A stretch of DNA of 64,000 nucleotides from Nymphaea colorata (taxonomy: Eukaryota; Streptophyta; Magnoliopsida; Nymphaeales; Nymphaeaceae): the NCBI RefSeq assembly GCF_008831285.2, contig NC_045140.1, positions 3,947,528 through 4,011,527 of the forward strand, written 5' to 3'. Both the position numbers and the translations under genes were made by a program. Position 1 is the first letter of the stretch, and each line of letters begins with the position of its first letter. The notes below the pieces were generated by a model, which was not told where the DNA came from, did not search any database, and saw nothing but the letters and a program-made list of their open reading frames with translations. This document shows, piece by piece, positions 15,059-25,700 of the stretch.

Positions 15059-15667
15059 CGTATAATTAATAGTATGTTGGTATCGCGTCGGCCGATATGG
15101 GTCATGTCCATCCTTCACCCAAAAGGATACCATAGATTATACGAAGTTCATTTTCCGATGAAATGAGGCTGAGGAAGTCCCTTCAATTTATTACAAAAGA
15201 ATTAAAGAATATGAAGAATAATACCGTAGATTATAATGTGTTCTCTAAGGATTGTTCTATTTTGCTTGAATCGGCTGTATGGGGACCTGGATTGGCCATT
15301 TCTTACTTAAAATATTTCTTTTCCTTCTTCTTGGCAAGAACTCCATTCATTCATGGTGCCTCAAGATTTCAGGGGCTGAATTTTTTGCCTTTTTAGTGTT
15401 GCATGTGCGCCTCTCCTTGATTTGGGCACCATCTACTATCTTTGATGTTGATTCCATTTGCACAAGAGGTTCATGAATCAGCAGAATCATTCCAAGATGC
15501 TTGAGGACATTGATGCATGACATCTAAGGTCTGGGGCCAATATAGGCATAATTGCATACACATGACAAGGTCATGAAAAGAAACGCAGAATCATGAAGGT
15601 AATATGATTACGCTCCTAAGAAAAGTGAAATTCTATTATCAGGATGATACTTCAACGAGTCTCAAAC

Positions 15668-15785
15668 CCTTTTTTTTTGAACCCGTAGGGTTTAGGACTG
15701 CTTCGAGACTTAAGTGGAATTATAGTTGGTACCCCTTTCAATTCGAGAATAGCCTCGGACAACAGTTTGTAGTTTAGAGCATAGT
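15668..15785 (-). mobile_element. Truncated SINE (body and tail only)
   Basis: A T-run at about 15669-15678 (an A-tail on the minus strand) is followed by a body with 'ttaggactgcttcgagactt' and 'aagtggaattat', resembling the bodies of the SINE copies at 19190-19400 and 54629-54834. The tRNA-like head is missing, consistent with 5' truncation. Confidence 0.45.
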
Positions 15786-15839
15786 CACATATAACATTTT
15801 GAAGTTTTAAATAGCAAGGTTTTTCTTAAGTACAATACG

Positions 15840-16215
15840 GTGAAACTCAAAATATAAAAAAAAATATAGTAAATTTTTTAAAATTTATTATATTTTTTAA
15901 TATAGTAATTTTTTTAAAATTTAAAAAAGCTAAAAATGAGGGAAAATAAAATAAGTGAGAAACTAATAACACAAACATCACAACATAAGTAGATTTGCAA
16001 GAAATGAAAAATGAAAAAAAAAATGGTTTGACATTAAAAAATGAAAAAAGTAAAAAAAAATGAAAAAAGCGAAAAAACACGTCAAAACGTGTTTTTTTCA
16101 TTTTTTTTCAAAAAAACATGTTTTTTAAAAGTTTTAAACAGAAATTTAATTGATCATGTTTTTTCCGTGTTTTTTTTTTTTGAAAAAAAAAACTCGTTTT
16201 TTTTTTTTTTTTTTT
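15840..16215. repeat. AT-rich dispersed repeat, copy 1
   Basis: This segment shares 'gagaaactaata', 'acaaacatca' and 'ataagtagatttgcaa' in the same order with 19600-19880. Both copies are preceded by an 'ataccgtga / atacggtga' motif about 30 bp before the A-rich part. Long A and T homopolymers make up the rest. The family is not recognised. Confidence 0.7.
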
Positions 16216-16526
16216 ACTATGGTTAACCGGTTATGCTAGGCCCATCGGGGCAATTCTAGTAGTCTTTGGGATTATGACTGAAATAAACCGTGTTCTTTAA
16301 ATGTGGAAGCCAATGCACGATTGGACTGCCTTACCTGAGCTTTAAAGTGAAGCTTGCCTGCCATTTTTCAAGTTCATTATTTCCTTCACATGGCAGTGGC
16401 AGGTGATCTTAATCATGAAGAACATCCGATGAATAATGACTAATGATAATGTTTGTCTTGATTGATTATGGGCCAAAGGAACTTCTTATATATATTTCTA
16501 AACTTTTTTCTTTCTCCCTTTATCTC

Positions 16527-16917
16527 TAAGGATGTCAATATGCAGATCAATATTAACCAAACTGCTCCGATAAAATTGGATGTAGAAAAAAATAATAATA
16601 TTTTATTAAGGAGTGAGTTCGGATTAGAATTTAAGAAATGACATCCGATCAAATTCGAATTCAGATATAGATTTGGACTCAGATTGAATTTAGTTTTAAA
16701 TAATATCCTATATTCAATGCTTTTACATTTTGAAAACCACTGGATCGGTTCAAAGTTTGGATTCAGATCCAGATATGAATAAAAAACATATTCAAATTAT
16801 GACAACAGATTTTGGATTATATGACTTTTCCTTCTTGTCATCCAAATATGTGAATATTTGAGAAAAAACGACCAGTTAAGAGCATATCCAATTTGAATCC
16901 AATCCATTAACATCTCT
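16527..16917. mobile_element. hAT-like MITE, about 390 bp (copy 1)
   Basis: The left end 'taaggatgtcaat' and the right end 'attaacatctcta' (reverse complement 'tagagatgttaat') are inverted repeats. The interior is rich in 'gattcagat/gattcgga'-type repeats. It matches the element at 17274-17664 in length and theme. Its target duplication is not convincing. Confidence 0.55.
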
Positions 16918-17273
16918 ACTCATCAAGTTCCCCTGGGCATAATTTTACAAGTTGGAAATTCTATCATCCAGCCATGAGGGTCATATTGTTTATAGGTAAT
17001 AAAGTATCATTTCCAAAGTCACATATGTGTTCTAATAAGATAAAATATTTCTATATCTGAACCCCGTTTTATGCTTTATTTGAGAATAAAAATCAAATAT
17101 TCCATTAAGATATCAACTAATATTTTTGGAAACTCTAAAAAATGATTCCGTTGTAAAATGAAGTTAGCTAGAGAGATTGACTTGAGGCAAAAAGGAAAAA
17201 TTGCATAGCTGATATATGATAGATGCATTTGAAAAATTCAACCTTTTTTTGTAAACTTGGAAAAGCTAATTGT

Positions 17274-17664
17274 TAGGGATGTCAACAATTATATTCCAAT
17301 CAGATATACTCTTCATTGTATCCGCTTTTTTAGATACTCACATATTTAGATTTGAATATGAGGAAAGAAAAGTCATACCCCAATCCAAAATCCAATTTCC
17401 CATCCGAATCTGAATTTTGAGCTGACCCCAGCCGATTTTCAGAATGTAGGAGCATTGGATATATTTAAAACTAAATGCGATCCAAATCCGAATGTGATCA
17501 AATATTTATGTACATCCAAATCCGGATTCAATCGGATGTCATTTCTTAAATCCGAATATGATATGATTTCGTAACCAGATATTATTTTTTTTGTTTTTCA
17601 TATCCAATTTTTCAAAGTGGTTCGGTCTGAGATCCGATTCAAATTGGATATATTAACATTCATA
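17274..17664. mobile_element. hAT-like MITE, 391 bp, with 8-bp target site duplication (copy 2)
   Basis: Terminal repeats are 'tagggatgtcaac' and, inverted, 'tatgaatgttaat'. The flanks are ctaattgt (17266-17273) and ctaattct (17665-17672), an 8-bp target duplication with one mismatch, as expected for the hAT superfamily. It has no coding capacity. A further relative lies at about 20085-20290 without clear ends. Confidence 0.7.
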
Positions 17665-18237
17665 CTAATTCTTATTGCATAAAATGCACGATAATCACCT
17701 TGCTGAATATTTATTGTCTTGCCAAAAAAAATTGATATAATCAAAGTTTTAAAATGTGCATTCAGTGTATACAGCAGCATCTCTGACCTTGCTTTTGCAC
17801 CAGTGAAGATATGACTGACAGTAAGAGCAAAAGGTGGCGTTTGATGGCACACAAGATTTTTTTCTGAAAACAAAAAATTACCAGCAAAAGAATTCTGGAA
17901 AAGATACATTGGGAAAATAAAATCAGCCCAAGATTATGCCATGAGGAGATGCTTTATAGACTTGTCAATAGGGCTCACTACATGATGTACAACACCGCAA
18001 ATTTCTGCGCTGTCAAAATATTTCTTTCAATACTTGGAGAGTTCATTTATTGTTCTTAATTATAAGTTTGTGCCGTCATTAATGTGCATGTGCTAACTAG
18101 CTAATTACATGCAGTCATATATTGAGTCCTAGCTAAAAATTTTGGTGATATGTCCAGTTTGAAGAAATTTACTGGTTAATCTGATCAGTGTTTTTTTATT
18201 TGCCTTATAGAGAATCACATGTATGGAGAAGAGCATT

Positions 18238-18470
18238 ATTTTTTTCGGGTGAGCAAGAAGTATTAATCCCACGGCCCAAAAAAGGCTCGAAAGCCCCCCA
18301 TTCTCCTTATCTGGAGTCTTGAGCTACGTCGGTGCTATAGCAACGGTGTACCTTTCAACTTTGATATACCACCTTAAGACATAAGAACATAGCGCCCATA
18401 AGAATCAAACTAGAGACATGCCTTTATACTGACCCTTAACTTTACCAGCTACTCTATGCCCCTTGAGGCG
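18238..18470 (-). mobile_element. tRNA-derived SINE with 7-bp target duplication
   Basis: On the minus strand the element starts 'cgcctcaaggggcatagag', followed by an A-box-like 'tagctggtaaag' and, about 35 nt on, a B-box-like 'agtttgattct'. These are RNA polymerase III promoter blocks inherited from a tRNA. It ends 'cacccg' plus an A-run (T-run on plus, 18239-18245). The flanks agagcat (18230-18236) and agagcat (18471-18477) are identical. Head, internal promoter, tail and duplication together identify a SINE. Confidence 0.75.
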
Positions 18471-18700
18471 AGAGCATATGGAGTCCATTCTTATAGTTTT
18501 CATGTTGAATGCTTTATGGGATTCACTTGGAAACCGCAAGAAATTTAGTCCCCTCAGAGTATATGTTCTTAAAGTTTTCATGTTGAATGCTTTGGTCTTT
18601 TATATATATATATAAGTGATAGATGGACAGTTAAAAGAAAAACATGAACAAAAAAGTGATAGACATTTTGTCATGTAACATTAGTTCACATTCTTTTTTT

Positions 18701-18890
18701 TCAACCATCCATCTGCTTCAAATGGATGACTTTGGTTAGACGGTTATGTGACTCTAGATAGGCAGTCATTATATATATATATACACACATTTTTTTTTCA
18801 ACCATCTATTTGCTTCAAATGGATGACTTTGGTTAGACTGTTATGGTTATGTGACTCTGGATAGGCAGTCTATATATATATATATATATA
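18701..18890. repeat. 97-bp tandem duplication ending in (AT)n
   Basis: Two copies start at 18701 and 18798 with 'tcaaccatc'. They share 'gcttcaaatggatgac', 'ttggttaga' and 'gtgactct.gataggcagtc', and each ends in an AT run. Confidence 0.85.
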
Positions 18891-19189
18891 CTTATATTAA
18901 TTGCCTACCACATCATTTATATATTTAATTTTATTTGTTTGATTTTTTTATGTTTGTTCACCTACGGATTCACAATTTATGCATGACAACAAAGCTTGTA
19001 TTATTGAAACTCTTTTACTTGTGGCTGGTCTCAACACACTCCTAAAAGTATGGTTTGGAACATGTCTGCAAAAATTGTGTTTGGTTTCAACACAGTACTA
19101 TATTTTGCTATGAAATAAGTTCTTTCTTTTCTATTATCCTCCTACTTGATTTCAGGTGAACAATAGGTTAACAAACTACCACCCACAAA

Positions 19190-19400
19190 AGAGACCTTGA
19201 AGGGCCACCCCATTTTTCATACCCTTTGGGTCCAAGGCTGTGTTAGGACTTAGGTGGAGTATGATACACTCATCAATTAAAATATTGCAATCCCACATTT
19301 TACCATTCAGGAAAGTAGTATCTATAGAAATCAAACCAACAACACGTTTTCAACATGATTGTCCTGATGATCAGCTATTGTATGCCCCTTGAGGCTCTCT
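19190..19400 (-). mobile_element. SINE copy of the same family
   Basis: On the minus strand the head reads 'gcctcaaggggcatacaat' followed by 'agctgatcat' (A-box position) and 'ttggtttgattt' (B-box position). The body holds 'aggacttaggtggagtat' on the plus strand, shared with other copies. No A-tail or target duplication is evident, so the copy is probably older or truncated at its 3' end. Confidence 0.55.
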
Positions 19401-19599
19401 CTCTTAATTTAATATTTTTTCTTTCCTAGAGATTAACATGGACCATGCAAGCCATTCAAGTTATTTGAGTTACTTATTGTCATTATTGTCATTAACCTGT
19501 TGTTGACACTACACCAACACTACACTCTGTTCATGCGCAATGCTAGCCTAGATTTTATGTTTAAATTGTATACTTTACTTGTTAGTATAATCACAAAAA

Positions 19600-19880
19600 A
19601 CTTTCTCAAGTTTTAAAAAAACGAGGTTTTTATTGGGTATAATACCGTGACCTTGAAAGAAAAAAAAGAGAAAAAGCTTGGTAAATTTTTTAAAAAAAAA
19701 TAGGAAAAAATAAAATAAATGAGAAACTAATAATACAAACATCAAAATATAAGTAGATTTGCAACAAATAAAAAATAAAAAATGGAAAAAAATGTTTGGA
19801 ATTAAAAAACATGAAGATTTTGGATAAAATAAAAAAGCAAAAAAACACAAAAAAAAATGTTTGTCTTATGAATCATGAGT
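19600..19880. repeat. AT-rich dispersed repeat, copy 2
   Basis: Counterpart of 15840-16215, with the same order of shared blocks ('gagaaactaata', 'acaaacatca', 'ataagtagatttgcaa') and the same upstream 'ataccgtga' motif. Confidence 0.7.
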
Positions 19881-20436
19881 TCAGTTTATCCATAACCTGT
19901 AGAAGTTTTGAGTCTTGTATAGGCAATACGAATGTAGCCACTGTCGGCGAACTTTTTTGTCAAAAACAAAAATGGTGAAAGAAAGGTTACACCAAGGTAT
20001 GTTAATGTATTCGTTTTTTATAGGACAGCCAATTGAACCATTCCAAAAAAAATCATATTTCGGAAAAAAAAAAACTAATATCTAAGAAACAACATCCATT
20101 CAGATTCATATTTAGATATGCATAAATATATGATCGAATTCATATATGGATTTAAATCAGATTCGTTTTCAATTACATTTAATGCTCTTATATTTTGAAA
20201 ATCAGCCAAATTCAGTTCAAAATTTGAATTCGAATTTGGATATGAAAGTAAAAATTGGATTTAGATAGGATTCAGCCGATCGGTTAAGGGTAGGTTGATA
20301 GTACACCGGTAAATTGATTCACCGATACAAATCTATACTGGTGATGCTGCCATTAGTGAAACTGTCGCCGCCGCTTCTTCCGTGGCAAAACAATAATGAA
20401 TGATGCTACTTGCTCCGGTAAACTCGTATTCCCTCT

Positions 20437-20610
20437 AAAATCAGCGCTATCAAAGGTCATAAAAAAGAATGTCGTCCTTTCATTGTAGCCGATCTAGAGA
20501 CTATAGTCTTGAATGATGTTCATGTTCCTTATGCTGCAGGTTACTTAGTGGTTAAGCCAGGTGATGATCTAACATCCCTACCTTCCTATTCTATTCAAAC
20601 CTGCGTTTGA
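20437..20610 (+). pseudogene. Fragment resembling B-family DNA polymerase of plant mitochondrial linear plasmids
   Basis: Fifty-seven codons and a TGA remain open. The core reads RPFIVADLETIVLNDVH, then VPYAAGYLVVKPGDD. This looks like the N-terminal exonuclease I segment (D-x-E, here DLE) of the protein-primed type-B polymerase that plant mitochondrial linear plasmids carry. Recognition is from memory of the family's ADTET-type motif followed by a VPYA-G block. A stop lies shortly upstream in the same frame, and no Exo II/III or polymerase motifs are seen nearby, so this is a dead fragment. The likely origin is plasmid or mitochondrial DNA transferred to the nucleus. A truncated virus-like or transposon polymerase is the alternative. 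Confidence 0.5.
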
Positions 20611-21399
20611 TCCACAGCTTTTGGCACTAAATTAGGAGATGTACACTGAATTACCACCAGAGCTGATTATAATTGTACTGGTCTTCAAAAGCAGAGATGA
20701 AAATATTATTGGAAATAAAAGTGAATATCTCCATGATGGTGGTGGAGAGTGTAGGGTTTTGGAACCATACTTAGAGAATCGAAGTATTAGCCATTGTCAG
20801 GGGTGGAGCCAGAAATTTTTTATGAGGGGGCCAAATTAAAGTTTCTAAATTTTGCCTAGTGCCGAAATATCATTTTTCAAATTTTTTATATAGGACAAGT
20901 GAATTTTTTTAAAACTTACATGTAAATTAAAAAAAAAAAACAGGTGATTTGTTGGGTGCAAATAGTTACATAGTCGACTCTCACTTATGTAAAATGTTTC
21001 GTTCAGGTGTTTGTGACAGAATTTCAACTTCAACTCTACAGTTTATCTTATGAATCTGATTCTCACTGTTGACGAAAAATGGGAATCTCCTTATGAGGTT
21101 TCATGCACAAATTATGGATATCTTAAGGTCTTTGATTATTATTGTTTCTTTCATCAAGATAGAAGCCACATGCTTGATTTCAAGTATGCCTACCATGAAT
21201 TTTTAGGATATACTTCCACACATAAAAGGTCATGAATGTCTAAATAAGTCCACATCCCAAATTATTATTTTTATAAATGTAACCTTTGATAAAGCATGCT
21301 TTCCTTTTCAAAATTTGATCCTATGCCATTTCAATAGCGGATAAAAATACCAATCTCTGACTCATTTATTCTTGTACCAATTATTCCTTTCTAGCTTTG

Positions 21400-21560
21400 G
21401 TGCTCGGAGGGGTATAACATAGCTGGTTAGGCTCGCAAAACGGTGATTTCGGTCAATCGTCTATTCAATTTTCATGGGCGGATGCACAATGCGCAGTTGA
21501 TAGGTGTCTTGCTTCCCACCTAGGTCCCAAAGCAGACACTTATTGGCGCTTGTTCGTGTT
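21400..21560 (+). mobile_element. Possible SINE, plus strand
   Basis: 'cggaggggtataacatagct' followed by 'ggttaggctcgc' resembles the SINE head at 18470 (reverse) and 54834 (reverse): a g-rich start, then an A-box 'tagctggttagg'. A B-box-like 'cggtcaatcg' lies about 35 nt on. The 3' end is not defined. Confidence 0.4.
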
Positions 21561-22546
21561 CATGCTTTTGGCATTTGCGACATGCTTAAATGATCTCATT
21601 AGTACCTTTGATGTTAATGCATTAAAAAATGCATGGCCCTTTATGCTTTCAAAAATTGTAAGGTGATTCATGAAAAACAATGTAATTTCTCAAACTAGTT
21701 AAATCTTGAAATAAAATATGGTGAAAAACAGTAAGATGGTGGCACAAGGCACTACCTTCAGTTACCTAGCAACAAAATGTTGGGAACTCACCCTCCAACT
21801 TGTCTCATGACATAGTTGAGTTGAAAAAAACATCAACCAAGTGTGTAAATATTACTAGTAATATGTTGTACAAGGGCAGACCCAGAAAATTCTAGTTAAG
21901 AGGTATTTAGTTATAAAATTTTAAATTTTAAATTTAAAGAGCCCTAATGTGTAAATGAAGAAACTTTCTCTAAAATATCAATATAAAAATACAAATTCTT
22001 GTGCATCTATGTGGGCAATTGGGACACAGTGCCCACACTGCTTGGCCCTTGTGTATAGATGGTTGAACTCTCCAGAATTTCTCTTGCAAGTGAAATTTCA
22101 AAGGAGGTTGTTTTAGTGTTCAACAAAGGAGGTTGTTTTAGTGTTCAACAAAACGCTTTATGACACACAATAATGGTTGGTGCTAGTATGGGGCGGAGCC
22201 AGAAATTTTTCATTAAGAGAAACAAACTATAATTTCAAAAACTTGACAAAAGAGATATAATATAATATGTACATGTGTATTTTTAAACTAATTATGAAAA
22301 TATTGTCTTCATCTTAAAACTATGAAAATGATATTTTGCGGGCATAGAAGGTGTTTTATGAACTACAAAAAAAAAATTCTAACCATTGATTACTAACTTT
22401 TTTTATGCAATTATAGTTGCTAAAATTTGGAAAACTAGTCACTATGGGTTTTCGAATTTTCAGCTATGTATCACGAGTCAATCTCTAGCGCTTGCCTATG
22501 TTCTTATTGTTCGCAATGGTAGATTGAGCATTGGTCTCGAGACGGT
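21561..22546. other. Upstream region of the methyltransferase gene
   Basis: No gene is visible. It holds two ends of the ggggcggagccagaa repeat family (21877-21895 and 22192-22212) and a 26-bp direct duplication of 'aaaggaggttgttttagtg' at about 22099-22152. The promoter presumably lies in the last few hundred bases, but no convincing core element is seen. Confidence 0.4.
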
Positions 22547-22627
22547 TTGGGCGCCACCTTGCTTCCGGAGTTTAGTGGGCCAAAAACCAGACGTTCCCCC
22601 GATCGATCCAAGCTCCCACGGTTGGAG

Positions 22628-22759
22628 ATGGCGGCTGTGAGGAAGGAGCTTCCTCGTCTTCTTCGCCACGCATGCTCCGGAGAGACGCGTAAGAGTTCAT
22701 CTCTCTCGTCCTCACCTTCTTACACGCTCGATGCTTTCTTCTGTTTGGTATTGCTCTAG
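22628..22759 (+). promoter_or_regulatory. Out-of-frame upstream ORF overlapping the methyltransferase start
   Basis: An ATG at 22628 opens a frame that ends at 22759, past the proposed main start at 22731 and in a different frame (offset 103 nt). An in-frame ATG at 22547 would extend it upstream. If the transcript starts upstream of 22628, ribosomes reading this frame would bypass the main ATG, a classic repressive arrangement. Whether the leader includes it is unknown. Confidence 0.35.
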
Positions 22760-25700
22760 CCTCTCCTCTCGTTTGTTTTTCGCAGTTTGTTTTCCGTGCC
22801 GACCGACGGCTCACACTGGAGTCGCTCTCTTCTCCACTCGTATTGCCGGAGACACTCCTGTTCTGGTCGGTCTCTCTCGCTCTGAGTGTGTGTCTGTGTG
22901 TGGCTTCTTGAATGAAGTTTTCTTCTTGACTTATTGGGTTGCTCTTTTGCACTTGAGCGAAGGTTAGGGATTACATTAAATCGGCATTATACGATCCTGA
23001 TCATGGTTACTTCTCCAAAAGGTCGGGCTCCGTGGGCTTGATGCCCAAGAGCATCAAGTTCAACGAATTGGAAGGTATCATTCTCAAGTTCCAATCCAGA
23101 TAATCTTACTTATGTCGATACTTTATTATGTCCATGTTTTTGGGTATTCTCGTTGGTCCAGGTCGGAGTGATTATCTAAAGCTTCTGGATAAACTTTACA
23201 AGGAGAATGACATTGCGTGGTTCACGCCCGTAGAGCTTTTCAAGGTTATGGTCCTTTTCTCTGATCACGTACTTTTGACGGATGAAACCCTTTGGTGGGT
23301 CAAAAAATGATTGAAATTGTTCGGTTTGTGATGTGAGGCTGTAATATCTGGGTTGATGCATGTTATGAGAAAATGCCATTCTTTTTTTTTTTTTTTTGGG
23401 CTTGTAGTATCTAAAAGTGGAAGGCTTATTACAATGATATATGTACATTTTTGGATCAAAGTGGAAGTCTGGTTAAGTTCCTTGAGCATTTCTTAAGTTT
23501 GAATGCATAAATTAATAGGTCTAGTGAGCTTGCAAGACAGTGTCACGGAGATATGAGCTCAACTTCAAGTATTTGTTTGTTCGCTGGAAATGCAATACCT
23601 AGGCTAGTTATAAAATCTTAAACATGGAGATAGATGGCAATGTTACTGTCAAACTTCAACTAAACCTTGTATGTCTTCTAACTGTTTCAAGACACTCGGA
23701 CAAAAGTCATTCATGTCGAGAAAGTTTGATCTTCCTATTTAAGCTGGAGTGCATCTCAAGTTAGAAAGACATAATTACTGCTACTAGATATGTTTTGTTT
23801 TTTGTTAGCGCTCAGGTTCCACATTAAGGCCCTTTTTGCTGTTGCATAGCGCTCAGGTTCCACATTAAGGCCCTTTTTGCTGTTGCATTGTTTCTAGTTT
23901 TTAGTAACTCAATTGAGTCCTTAAGTTGCCCTTGATATAGTTTTACAAAATGGCGAGGCCTCAGATTTGCTATTCTGAAAGTGTTAGCTCCTCTGTCTTT
24001 TCTGCTACAGAACATTAACCCCAAAAAAGCAACACATTTTCAGCAAATTATAATCTTTGATGAAGGTAGAAAGTACTTGCCAAAATGAAGCATTAGATGA
24101 AAGCCAATTGGGAGGATTCAAATTCTTGAAAGTGGAGCAACCTTAGCCCGATAAATCCTTGGAAGAGAACAGCATCACAAGACATGCAGAACATAGCACA
24201 AAAGTGGAAGAGAAGAAGATGTTAACACTGGCAGAGTGTAAAACAAATGACAAAATTGAAAATAGCAACAACTCCCGACCTTGACCATGATAGAGATCTT
24301 GGAAAGGCCTATCCGTGGTGATCTGGAGTAACAGGATGGAACCAGCCCTCTGGAAAAAAAGTTTATTGGATATAGCAGGAAAGCAGGTTAGGTGGTGATC
24401 TCTTTCCTGCATGTCAGCCGAACCAAAAAAGTGAATCCTATAGGTCATAAGGGTAGGATCTGGTATTTGGATGTTCTCCTGAAATCCAATCTGGTGATTT
24501 GCGTCAACGTTCACATTCACTAAAGGCCTCTCTGAGACGAGCTTGAACCTTTTTCTTGACCTCTCCAAAAATCAGAATGGAAACTAGACCCCATCTCTTC
24601 TTCAGCTGCTAGTGATTGGTTGTTCCACTGATAAGTAGCTTAGTTCTTTCTGTTTTTGAGAAACAAAAGGCTAGATTGAGATATAAGTTATGGGCGACAT
24701 AAGGAGCACTTGGAATGGCATATTTGAACTTGTCGAAGAATAGTACATTAGAACTAGGATGATGCATTAAATTGTTATTGACATGTGGATGCAGAGTTTA
24801 CTTTGTGTATTTTGAGTTACTATCAATGCGTCTCTGTTGCCTTTGGATTACATTGTGCTTGTGTTTGTTGTAAATTTGTAATCAGATTTTGTTTGAGCAG
24901 GTTTTGAATAAATTATTCACTTCTGCAGCCTTGGTATGCTCATGGAATTGCTGAAGCGATACTTCGGACTGCTGACCTTTCAGTCCCTTTGAAAGTAAGA
25001 TATCTCTTCTTGTTACAGCCATGAAGGTGTTGTTGTAGTATCATGAATGGTTTCCTATATTTTTCTTCGGAACGTTGTTAAGAAACTTCATCATGATATT
25101 GTATATTTGTATCTGGCGGTGCTAGAAATCGAACCACACATGGTTAAATTATGAAAATTTTCTAGGATGGTTCAAAAACTGAGTCTCTTTAGACTAGTTA
25201 GCATTAACATTGTTAAATAGTTATCAGTCTGGATTGTAGAAGTTATGTGATCCTTTAGGTTAAGGGTGGGTATCGGGCCCGGCCCGGCCCATTTAAATTA
25301 AAAAAATATTTTTTAATTATAAAATAACATTTTTTAATATAAAATGTATTTAGTAAGAATAAAAAATATTATTAAAACAAAAAAATTAAAAAAAAAAATA
25401 TATTTTTAACTTACCGGGCCTAAACGTGTCGGGCCCGGCCCATACCGGGCCGTGTCGGGCCGGCCCGGCTGCGGCCCGGCCCGACGCCCAGCCTTACTGT
25501 AGGTGCCTTGGTTATGATTACTAGTTTTTCTTCTAAAGCTTTAAATTCCCTGTGTTTACTGTTATAAGTACTTTGCACATGCAAATGTGCCACTGGTCTG
25601 TGTTTCCATGCCTGAAAAGTTTTCAAATCACTAGCACTTAAGTTTTTGAAGGAACTAAGTTGATTGGTGGTTATGTATCACACTTGAAATTTGACTAGTG

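Larger units (their letters stand above)
13099..15352. repeat. Tandem duplication: 1361-bp unit followed by an 896-bp shortened copy
   Basis: The block 13096-14452 is repeated at 14457-15352 in the same direction and is nearly identical outside the minisatellite. The flanks 13145-13617 and 14506-14978 match almost base for base, and 14156-14450 matches 15059-15350 with scattered changes. The second copy is shorter because most of its internal minisatellite is missing (75 bp against about 540 bp). The identical 82-codon minus-strand frames at 13244-13492 and 14605-14853 are a result of the duplication and are not genes. The content is not recognised. Confidence 0.9.

Noticed and set aside
18420-18470. 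Possible tRNA gene from A-box/B-box-like motifs
   Set aside because: No cloverleaf can be drawn, and the body, tail and target duplication identify a SINE.
22628-22759. Alternative start of the methyltransferase at 22628
   Set aside because: It is in a different frame from the exon that splices to VRDYIKS, and using it requires an extra, poorly supported intron; kept only as a uORF.
24143-24568. 141-codon minus-strand frame in intron 3 of the methyltransferase
   Set aside because: No recognisable domain, antisense within an intron and no splice context; possibly an old insertion but not supportable.
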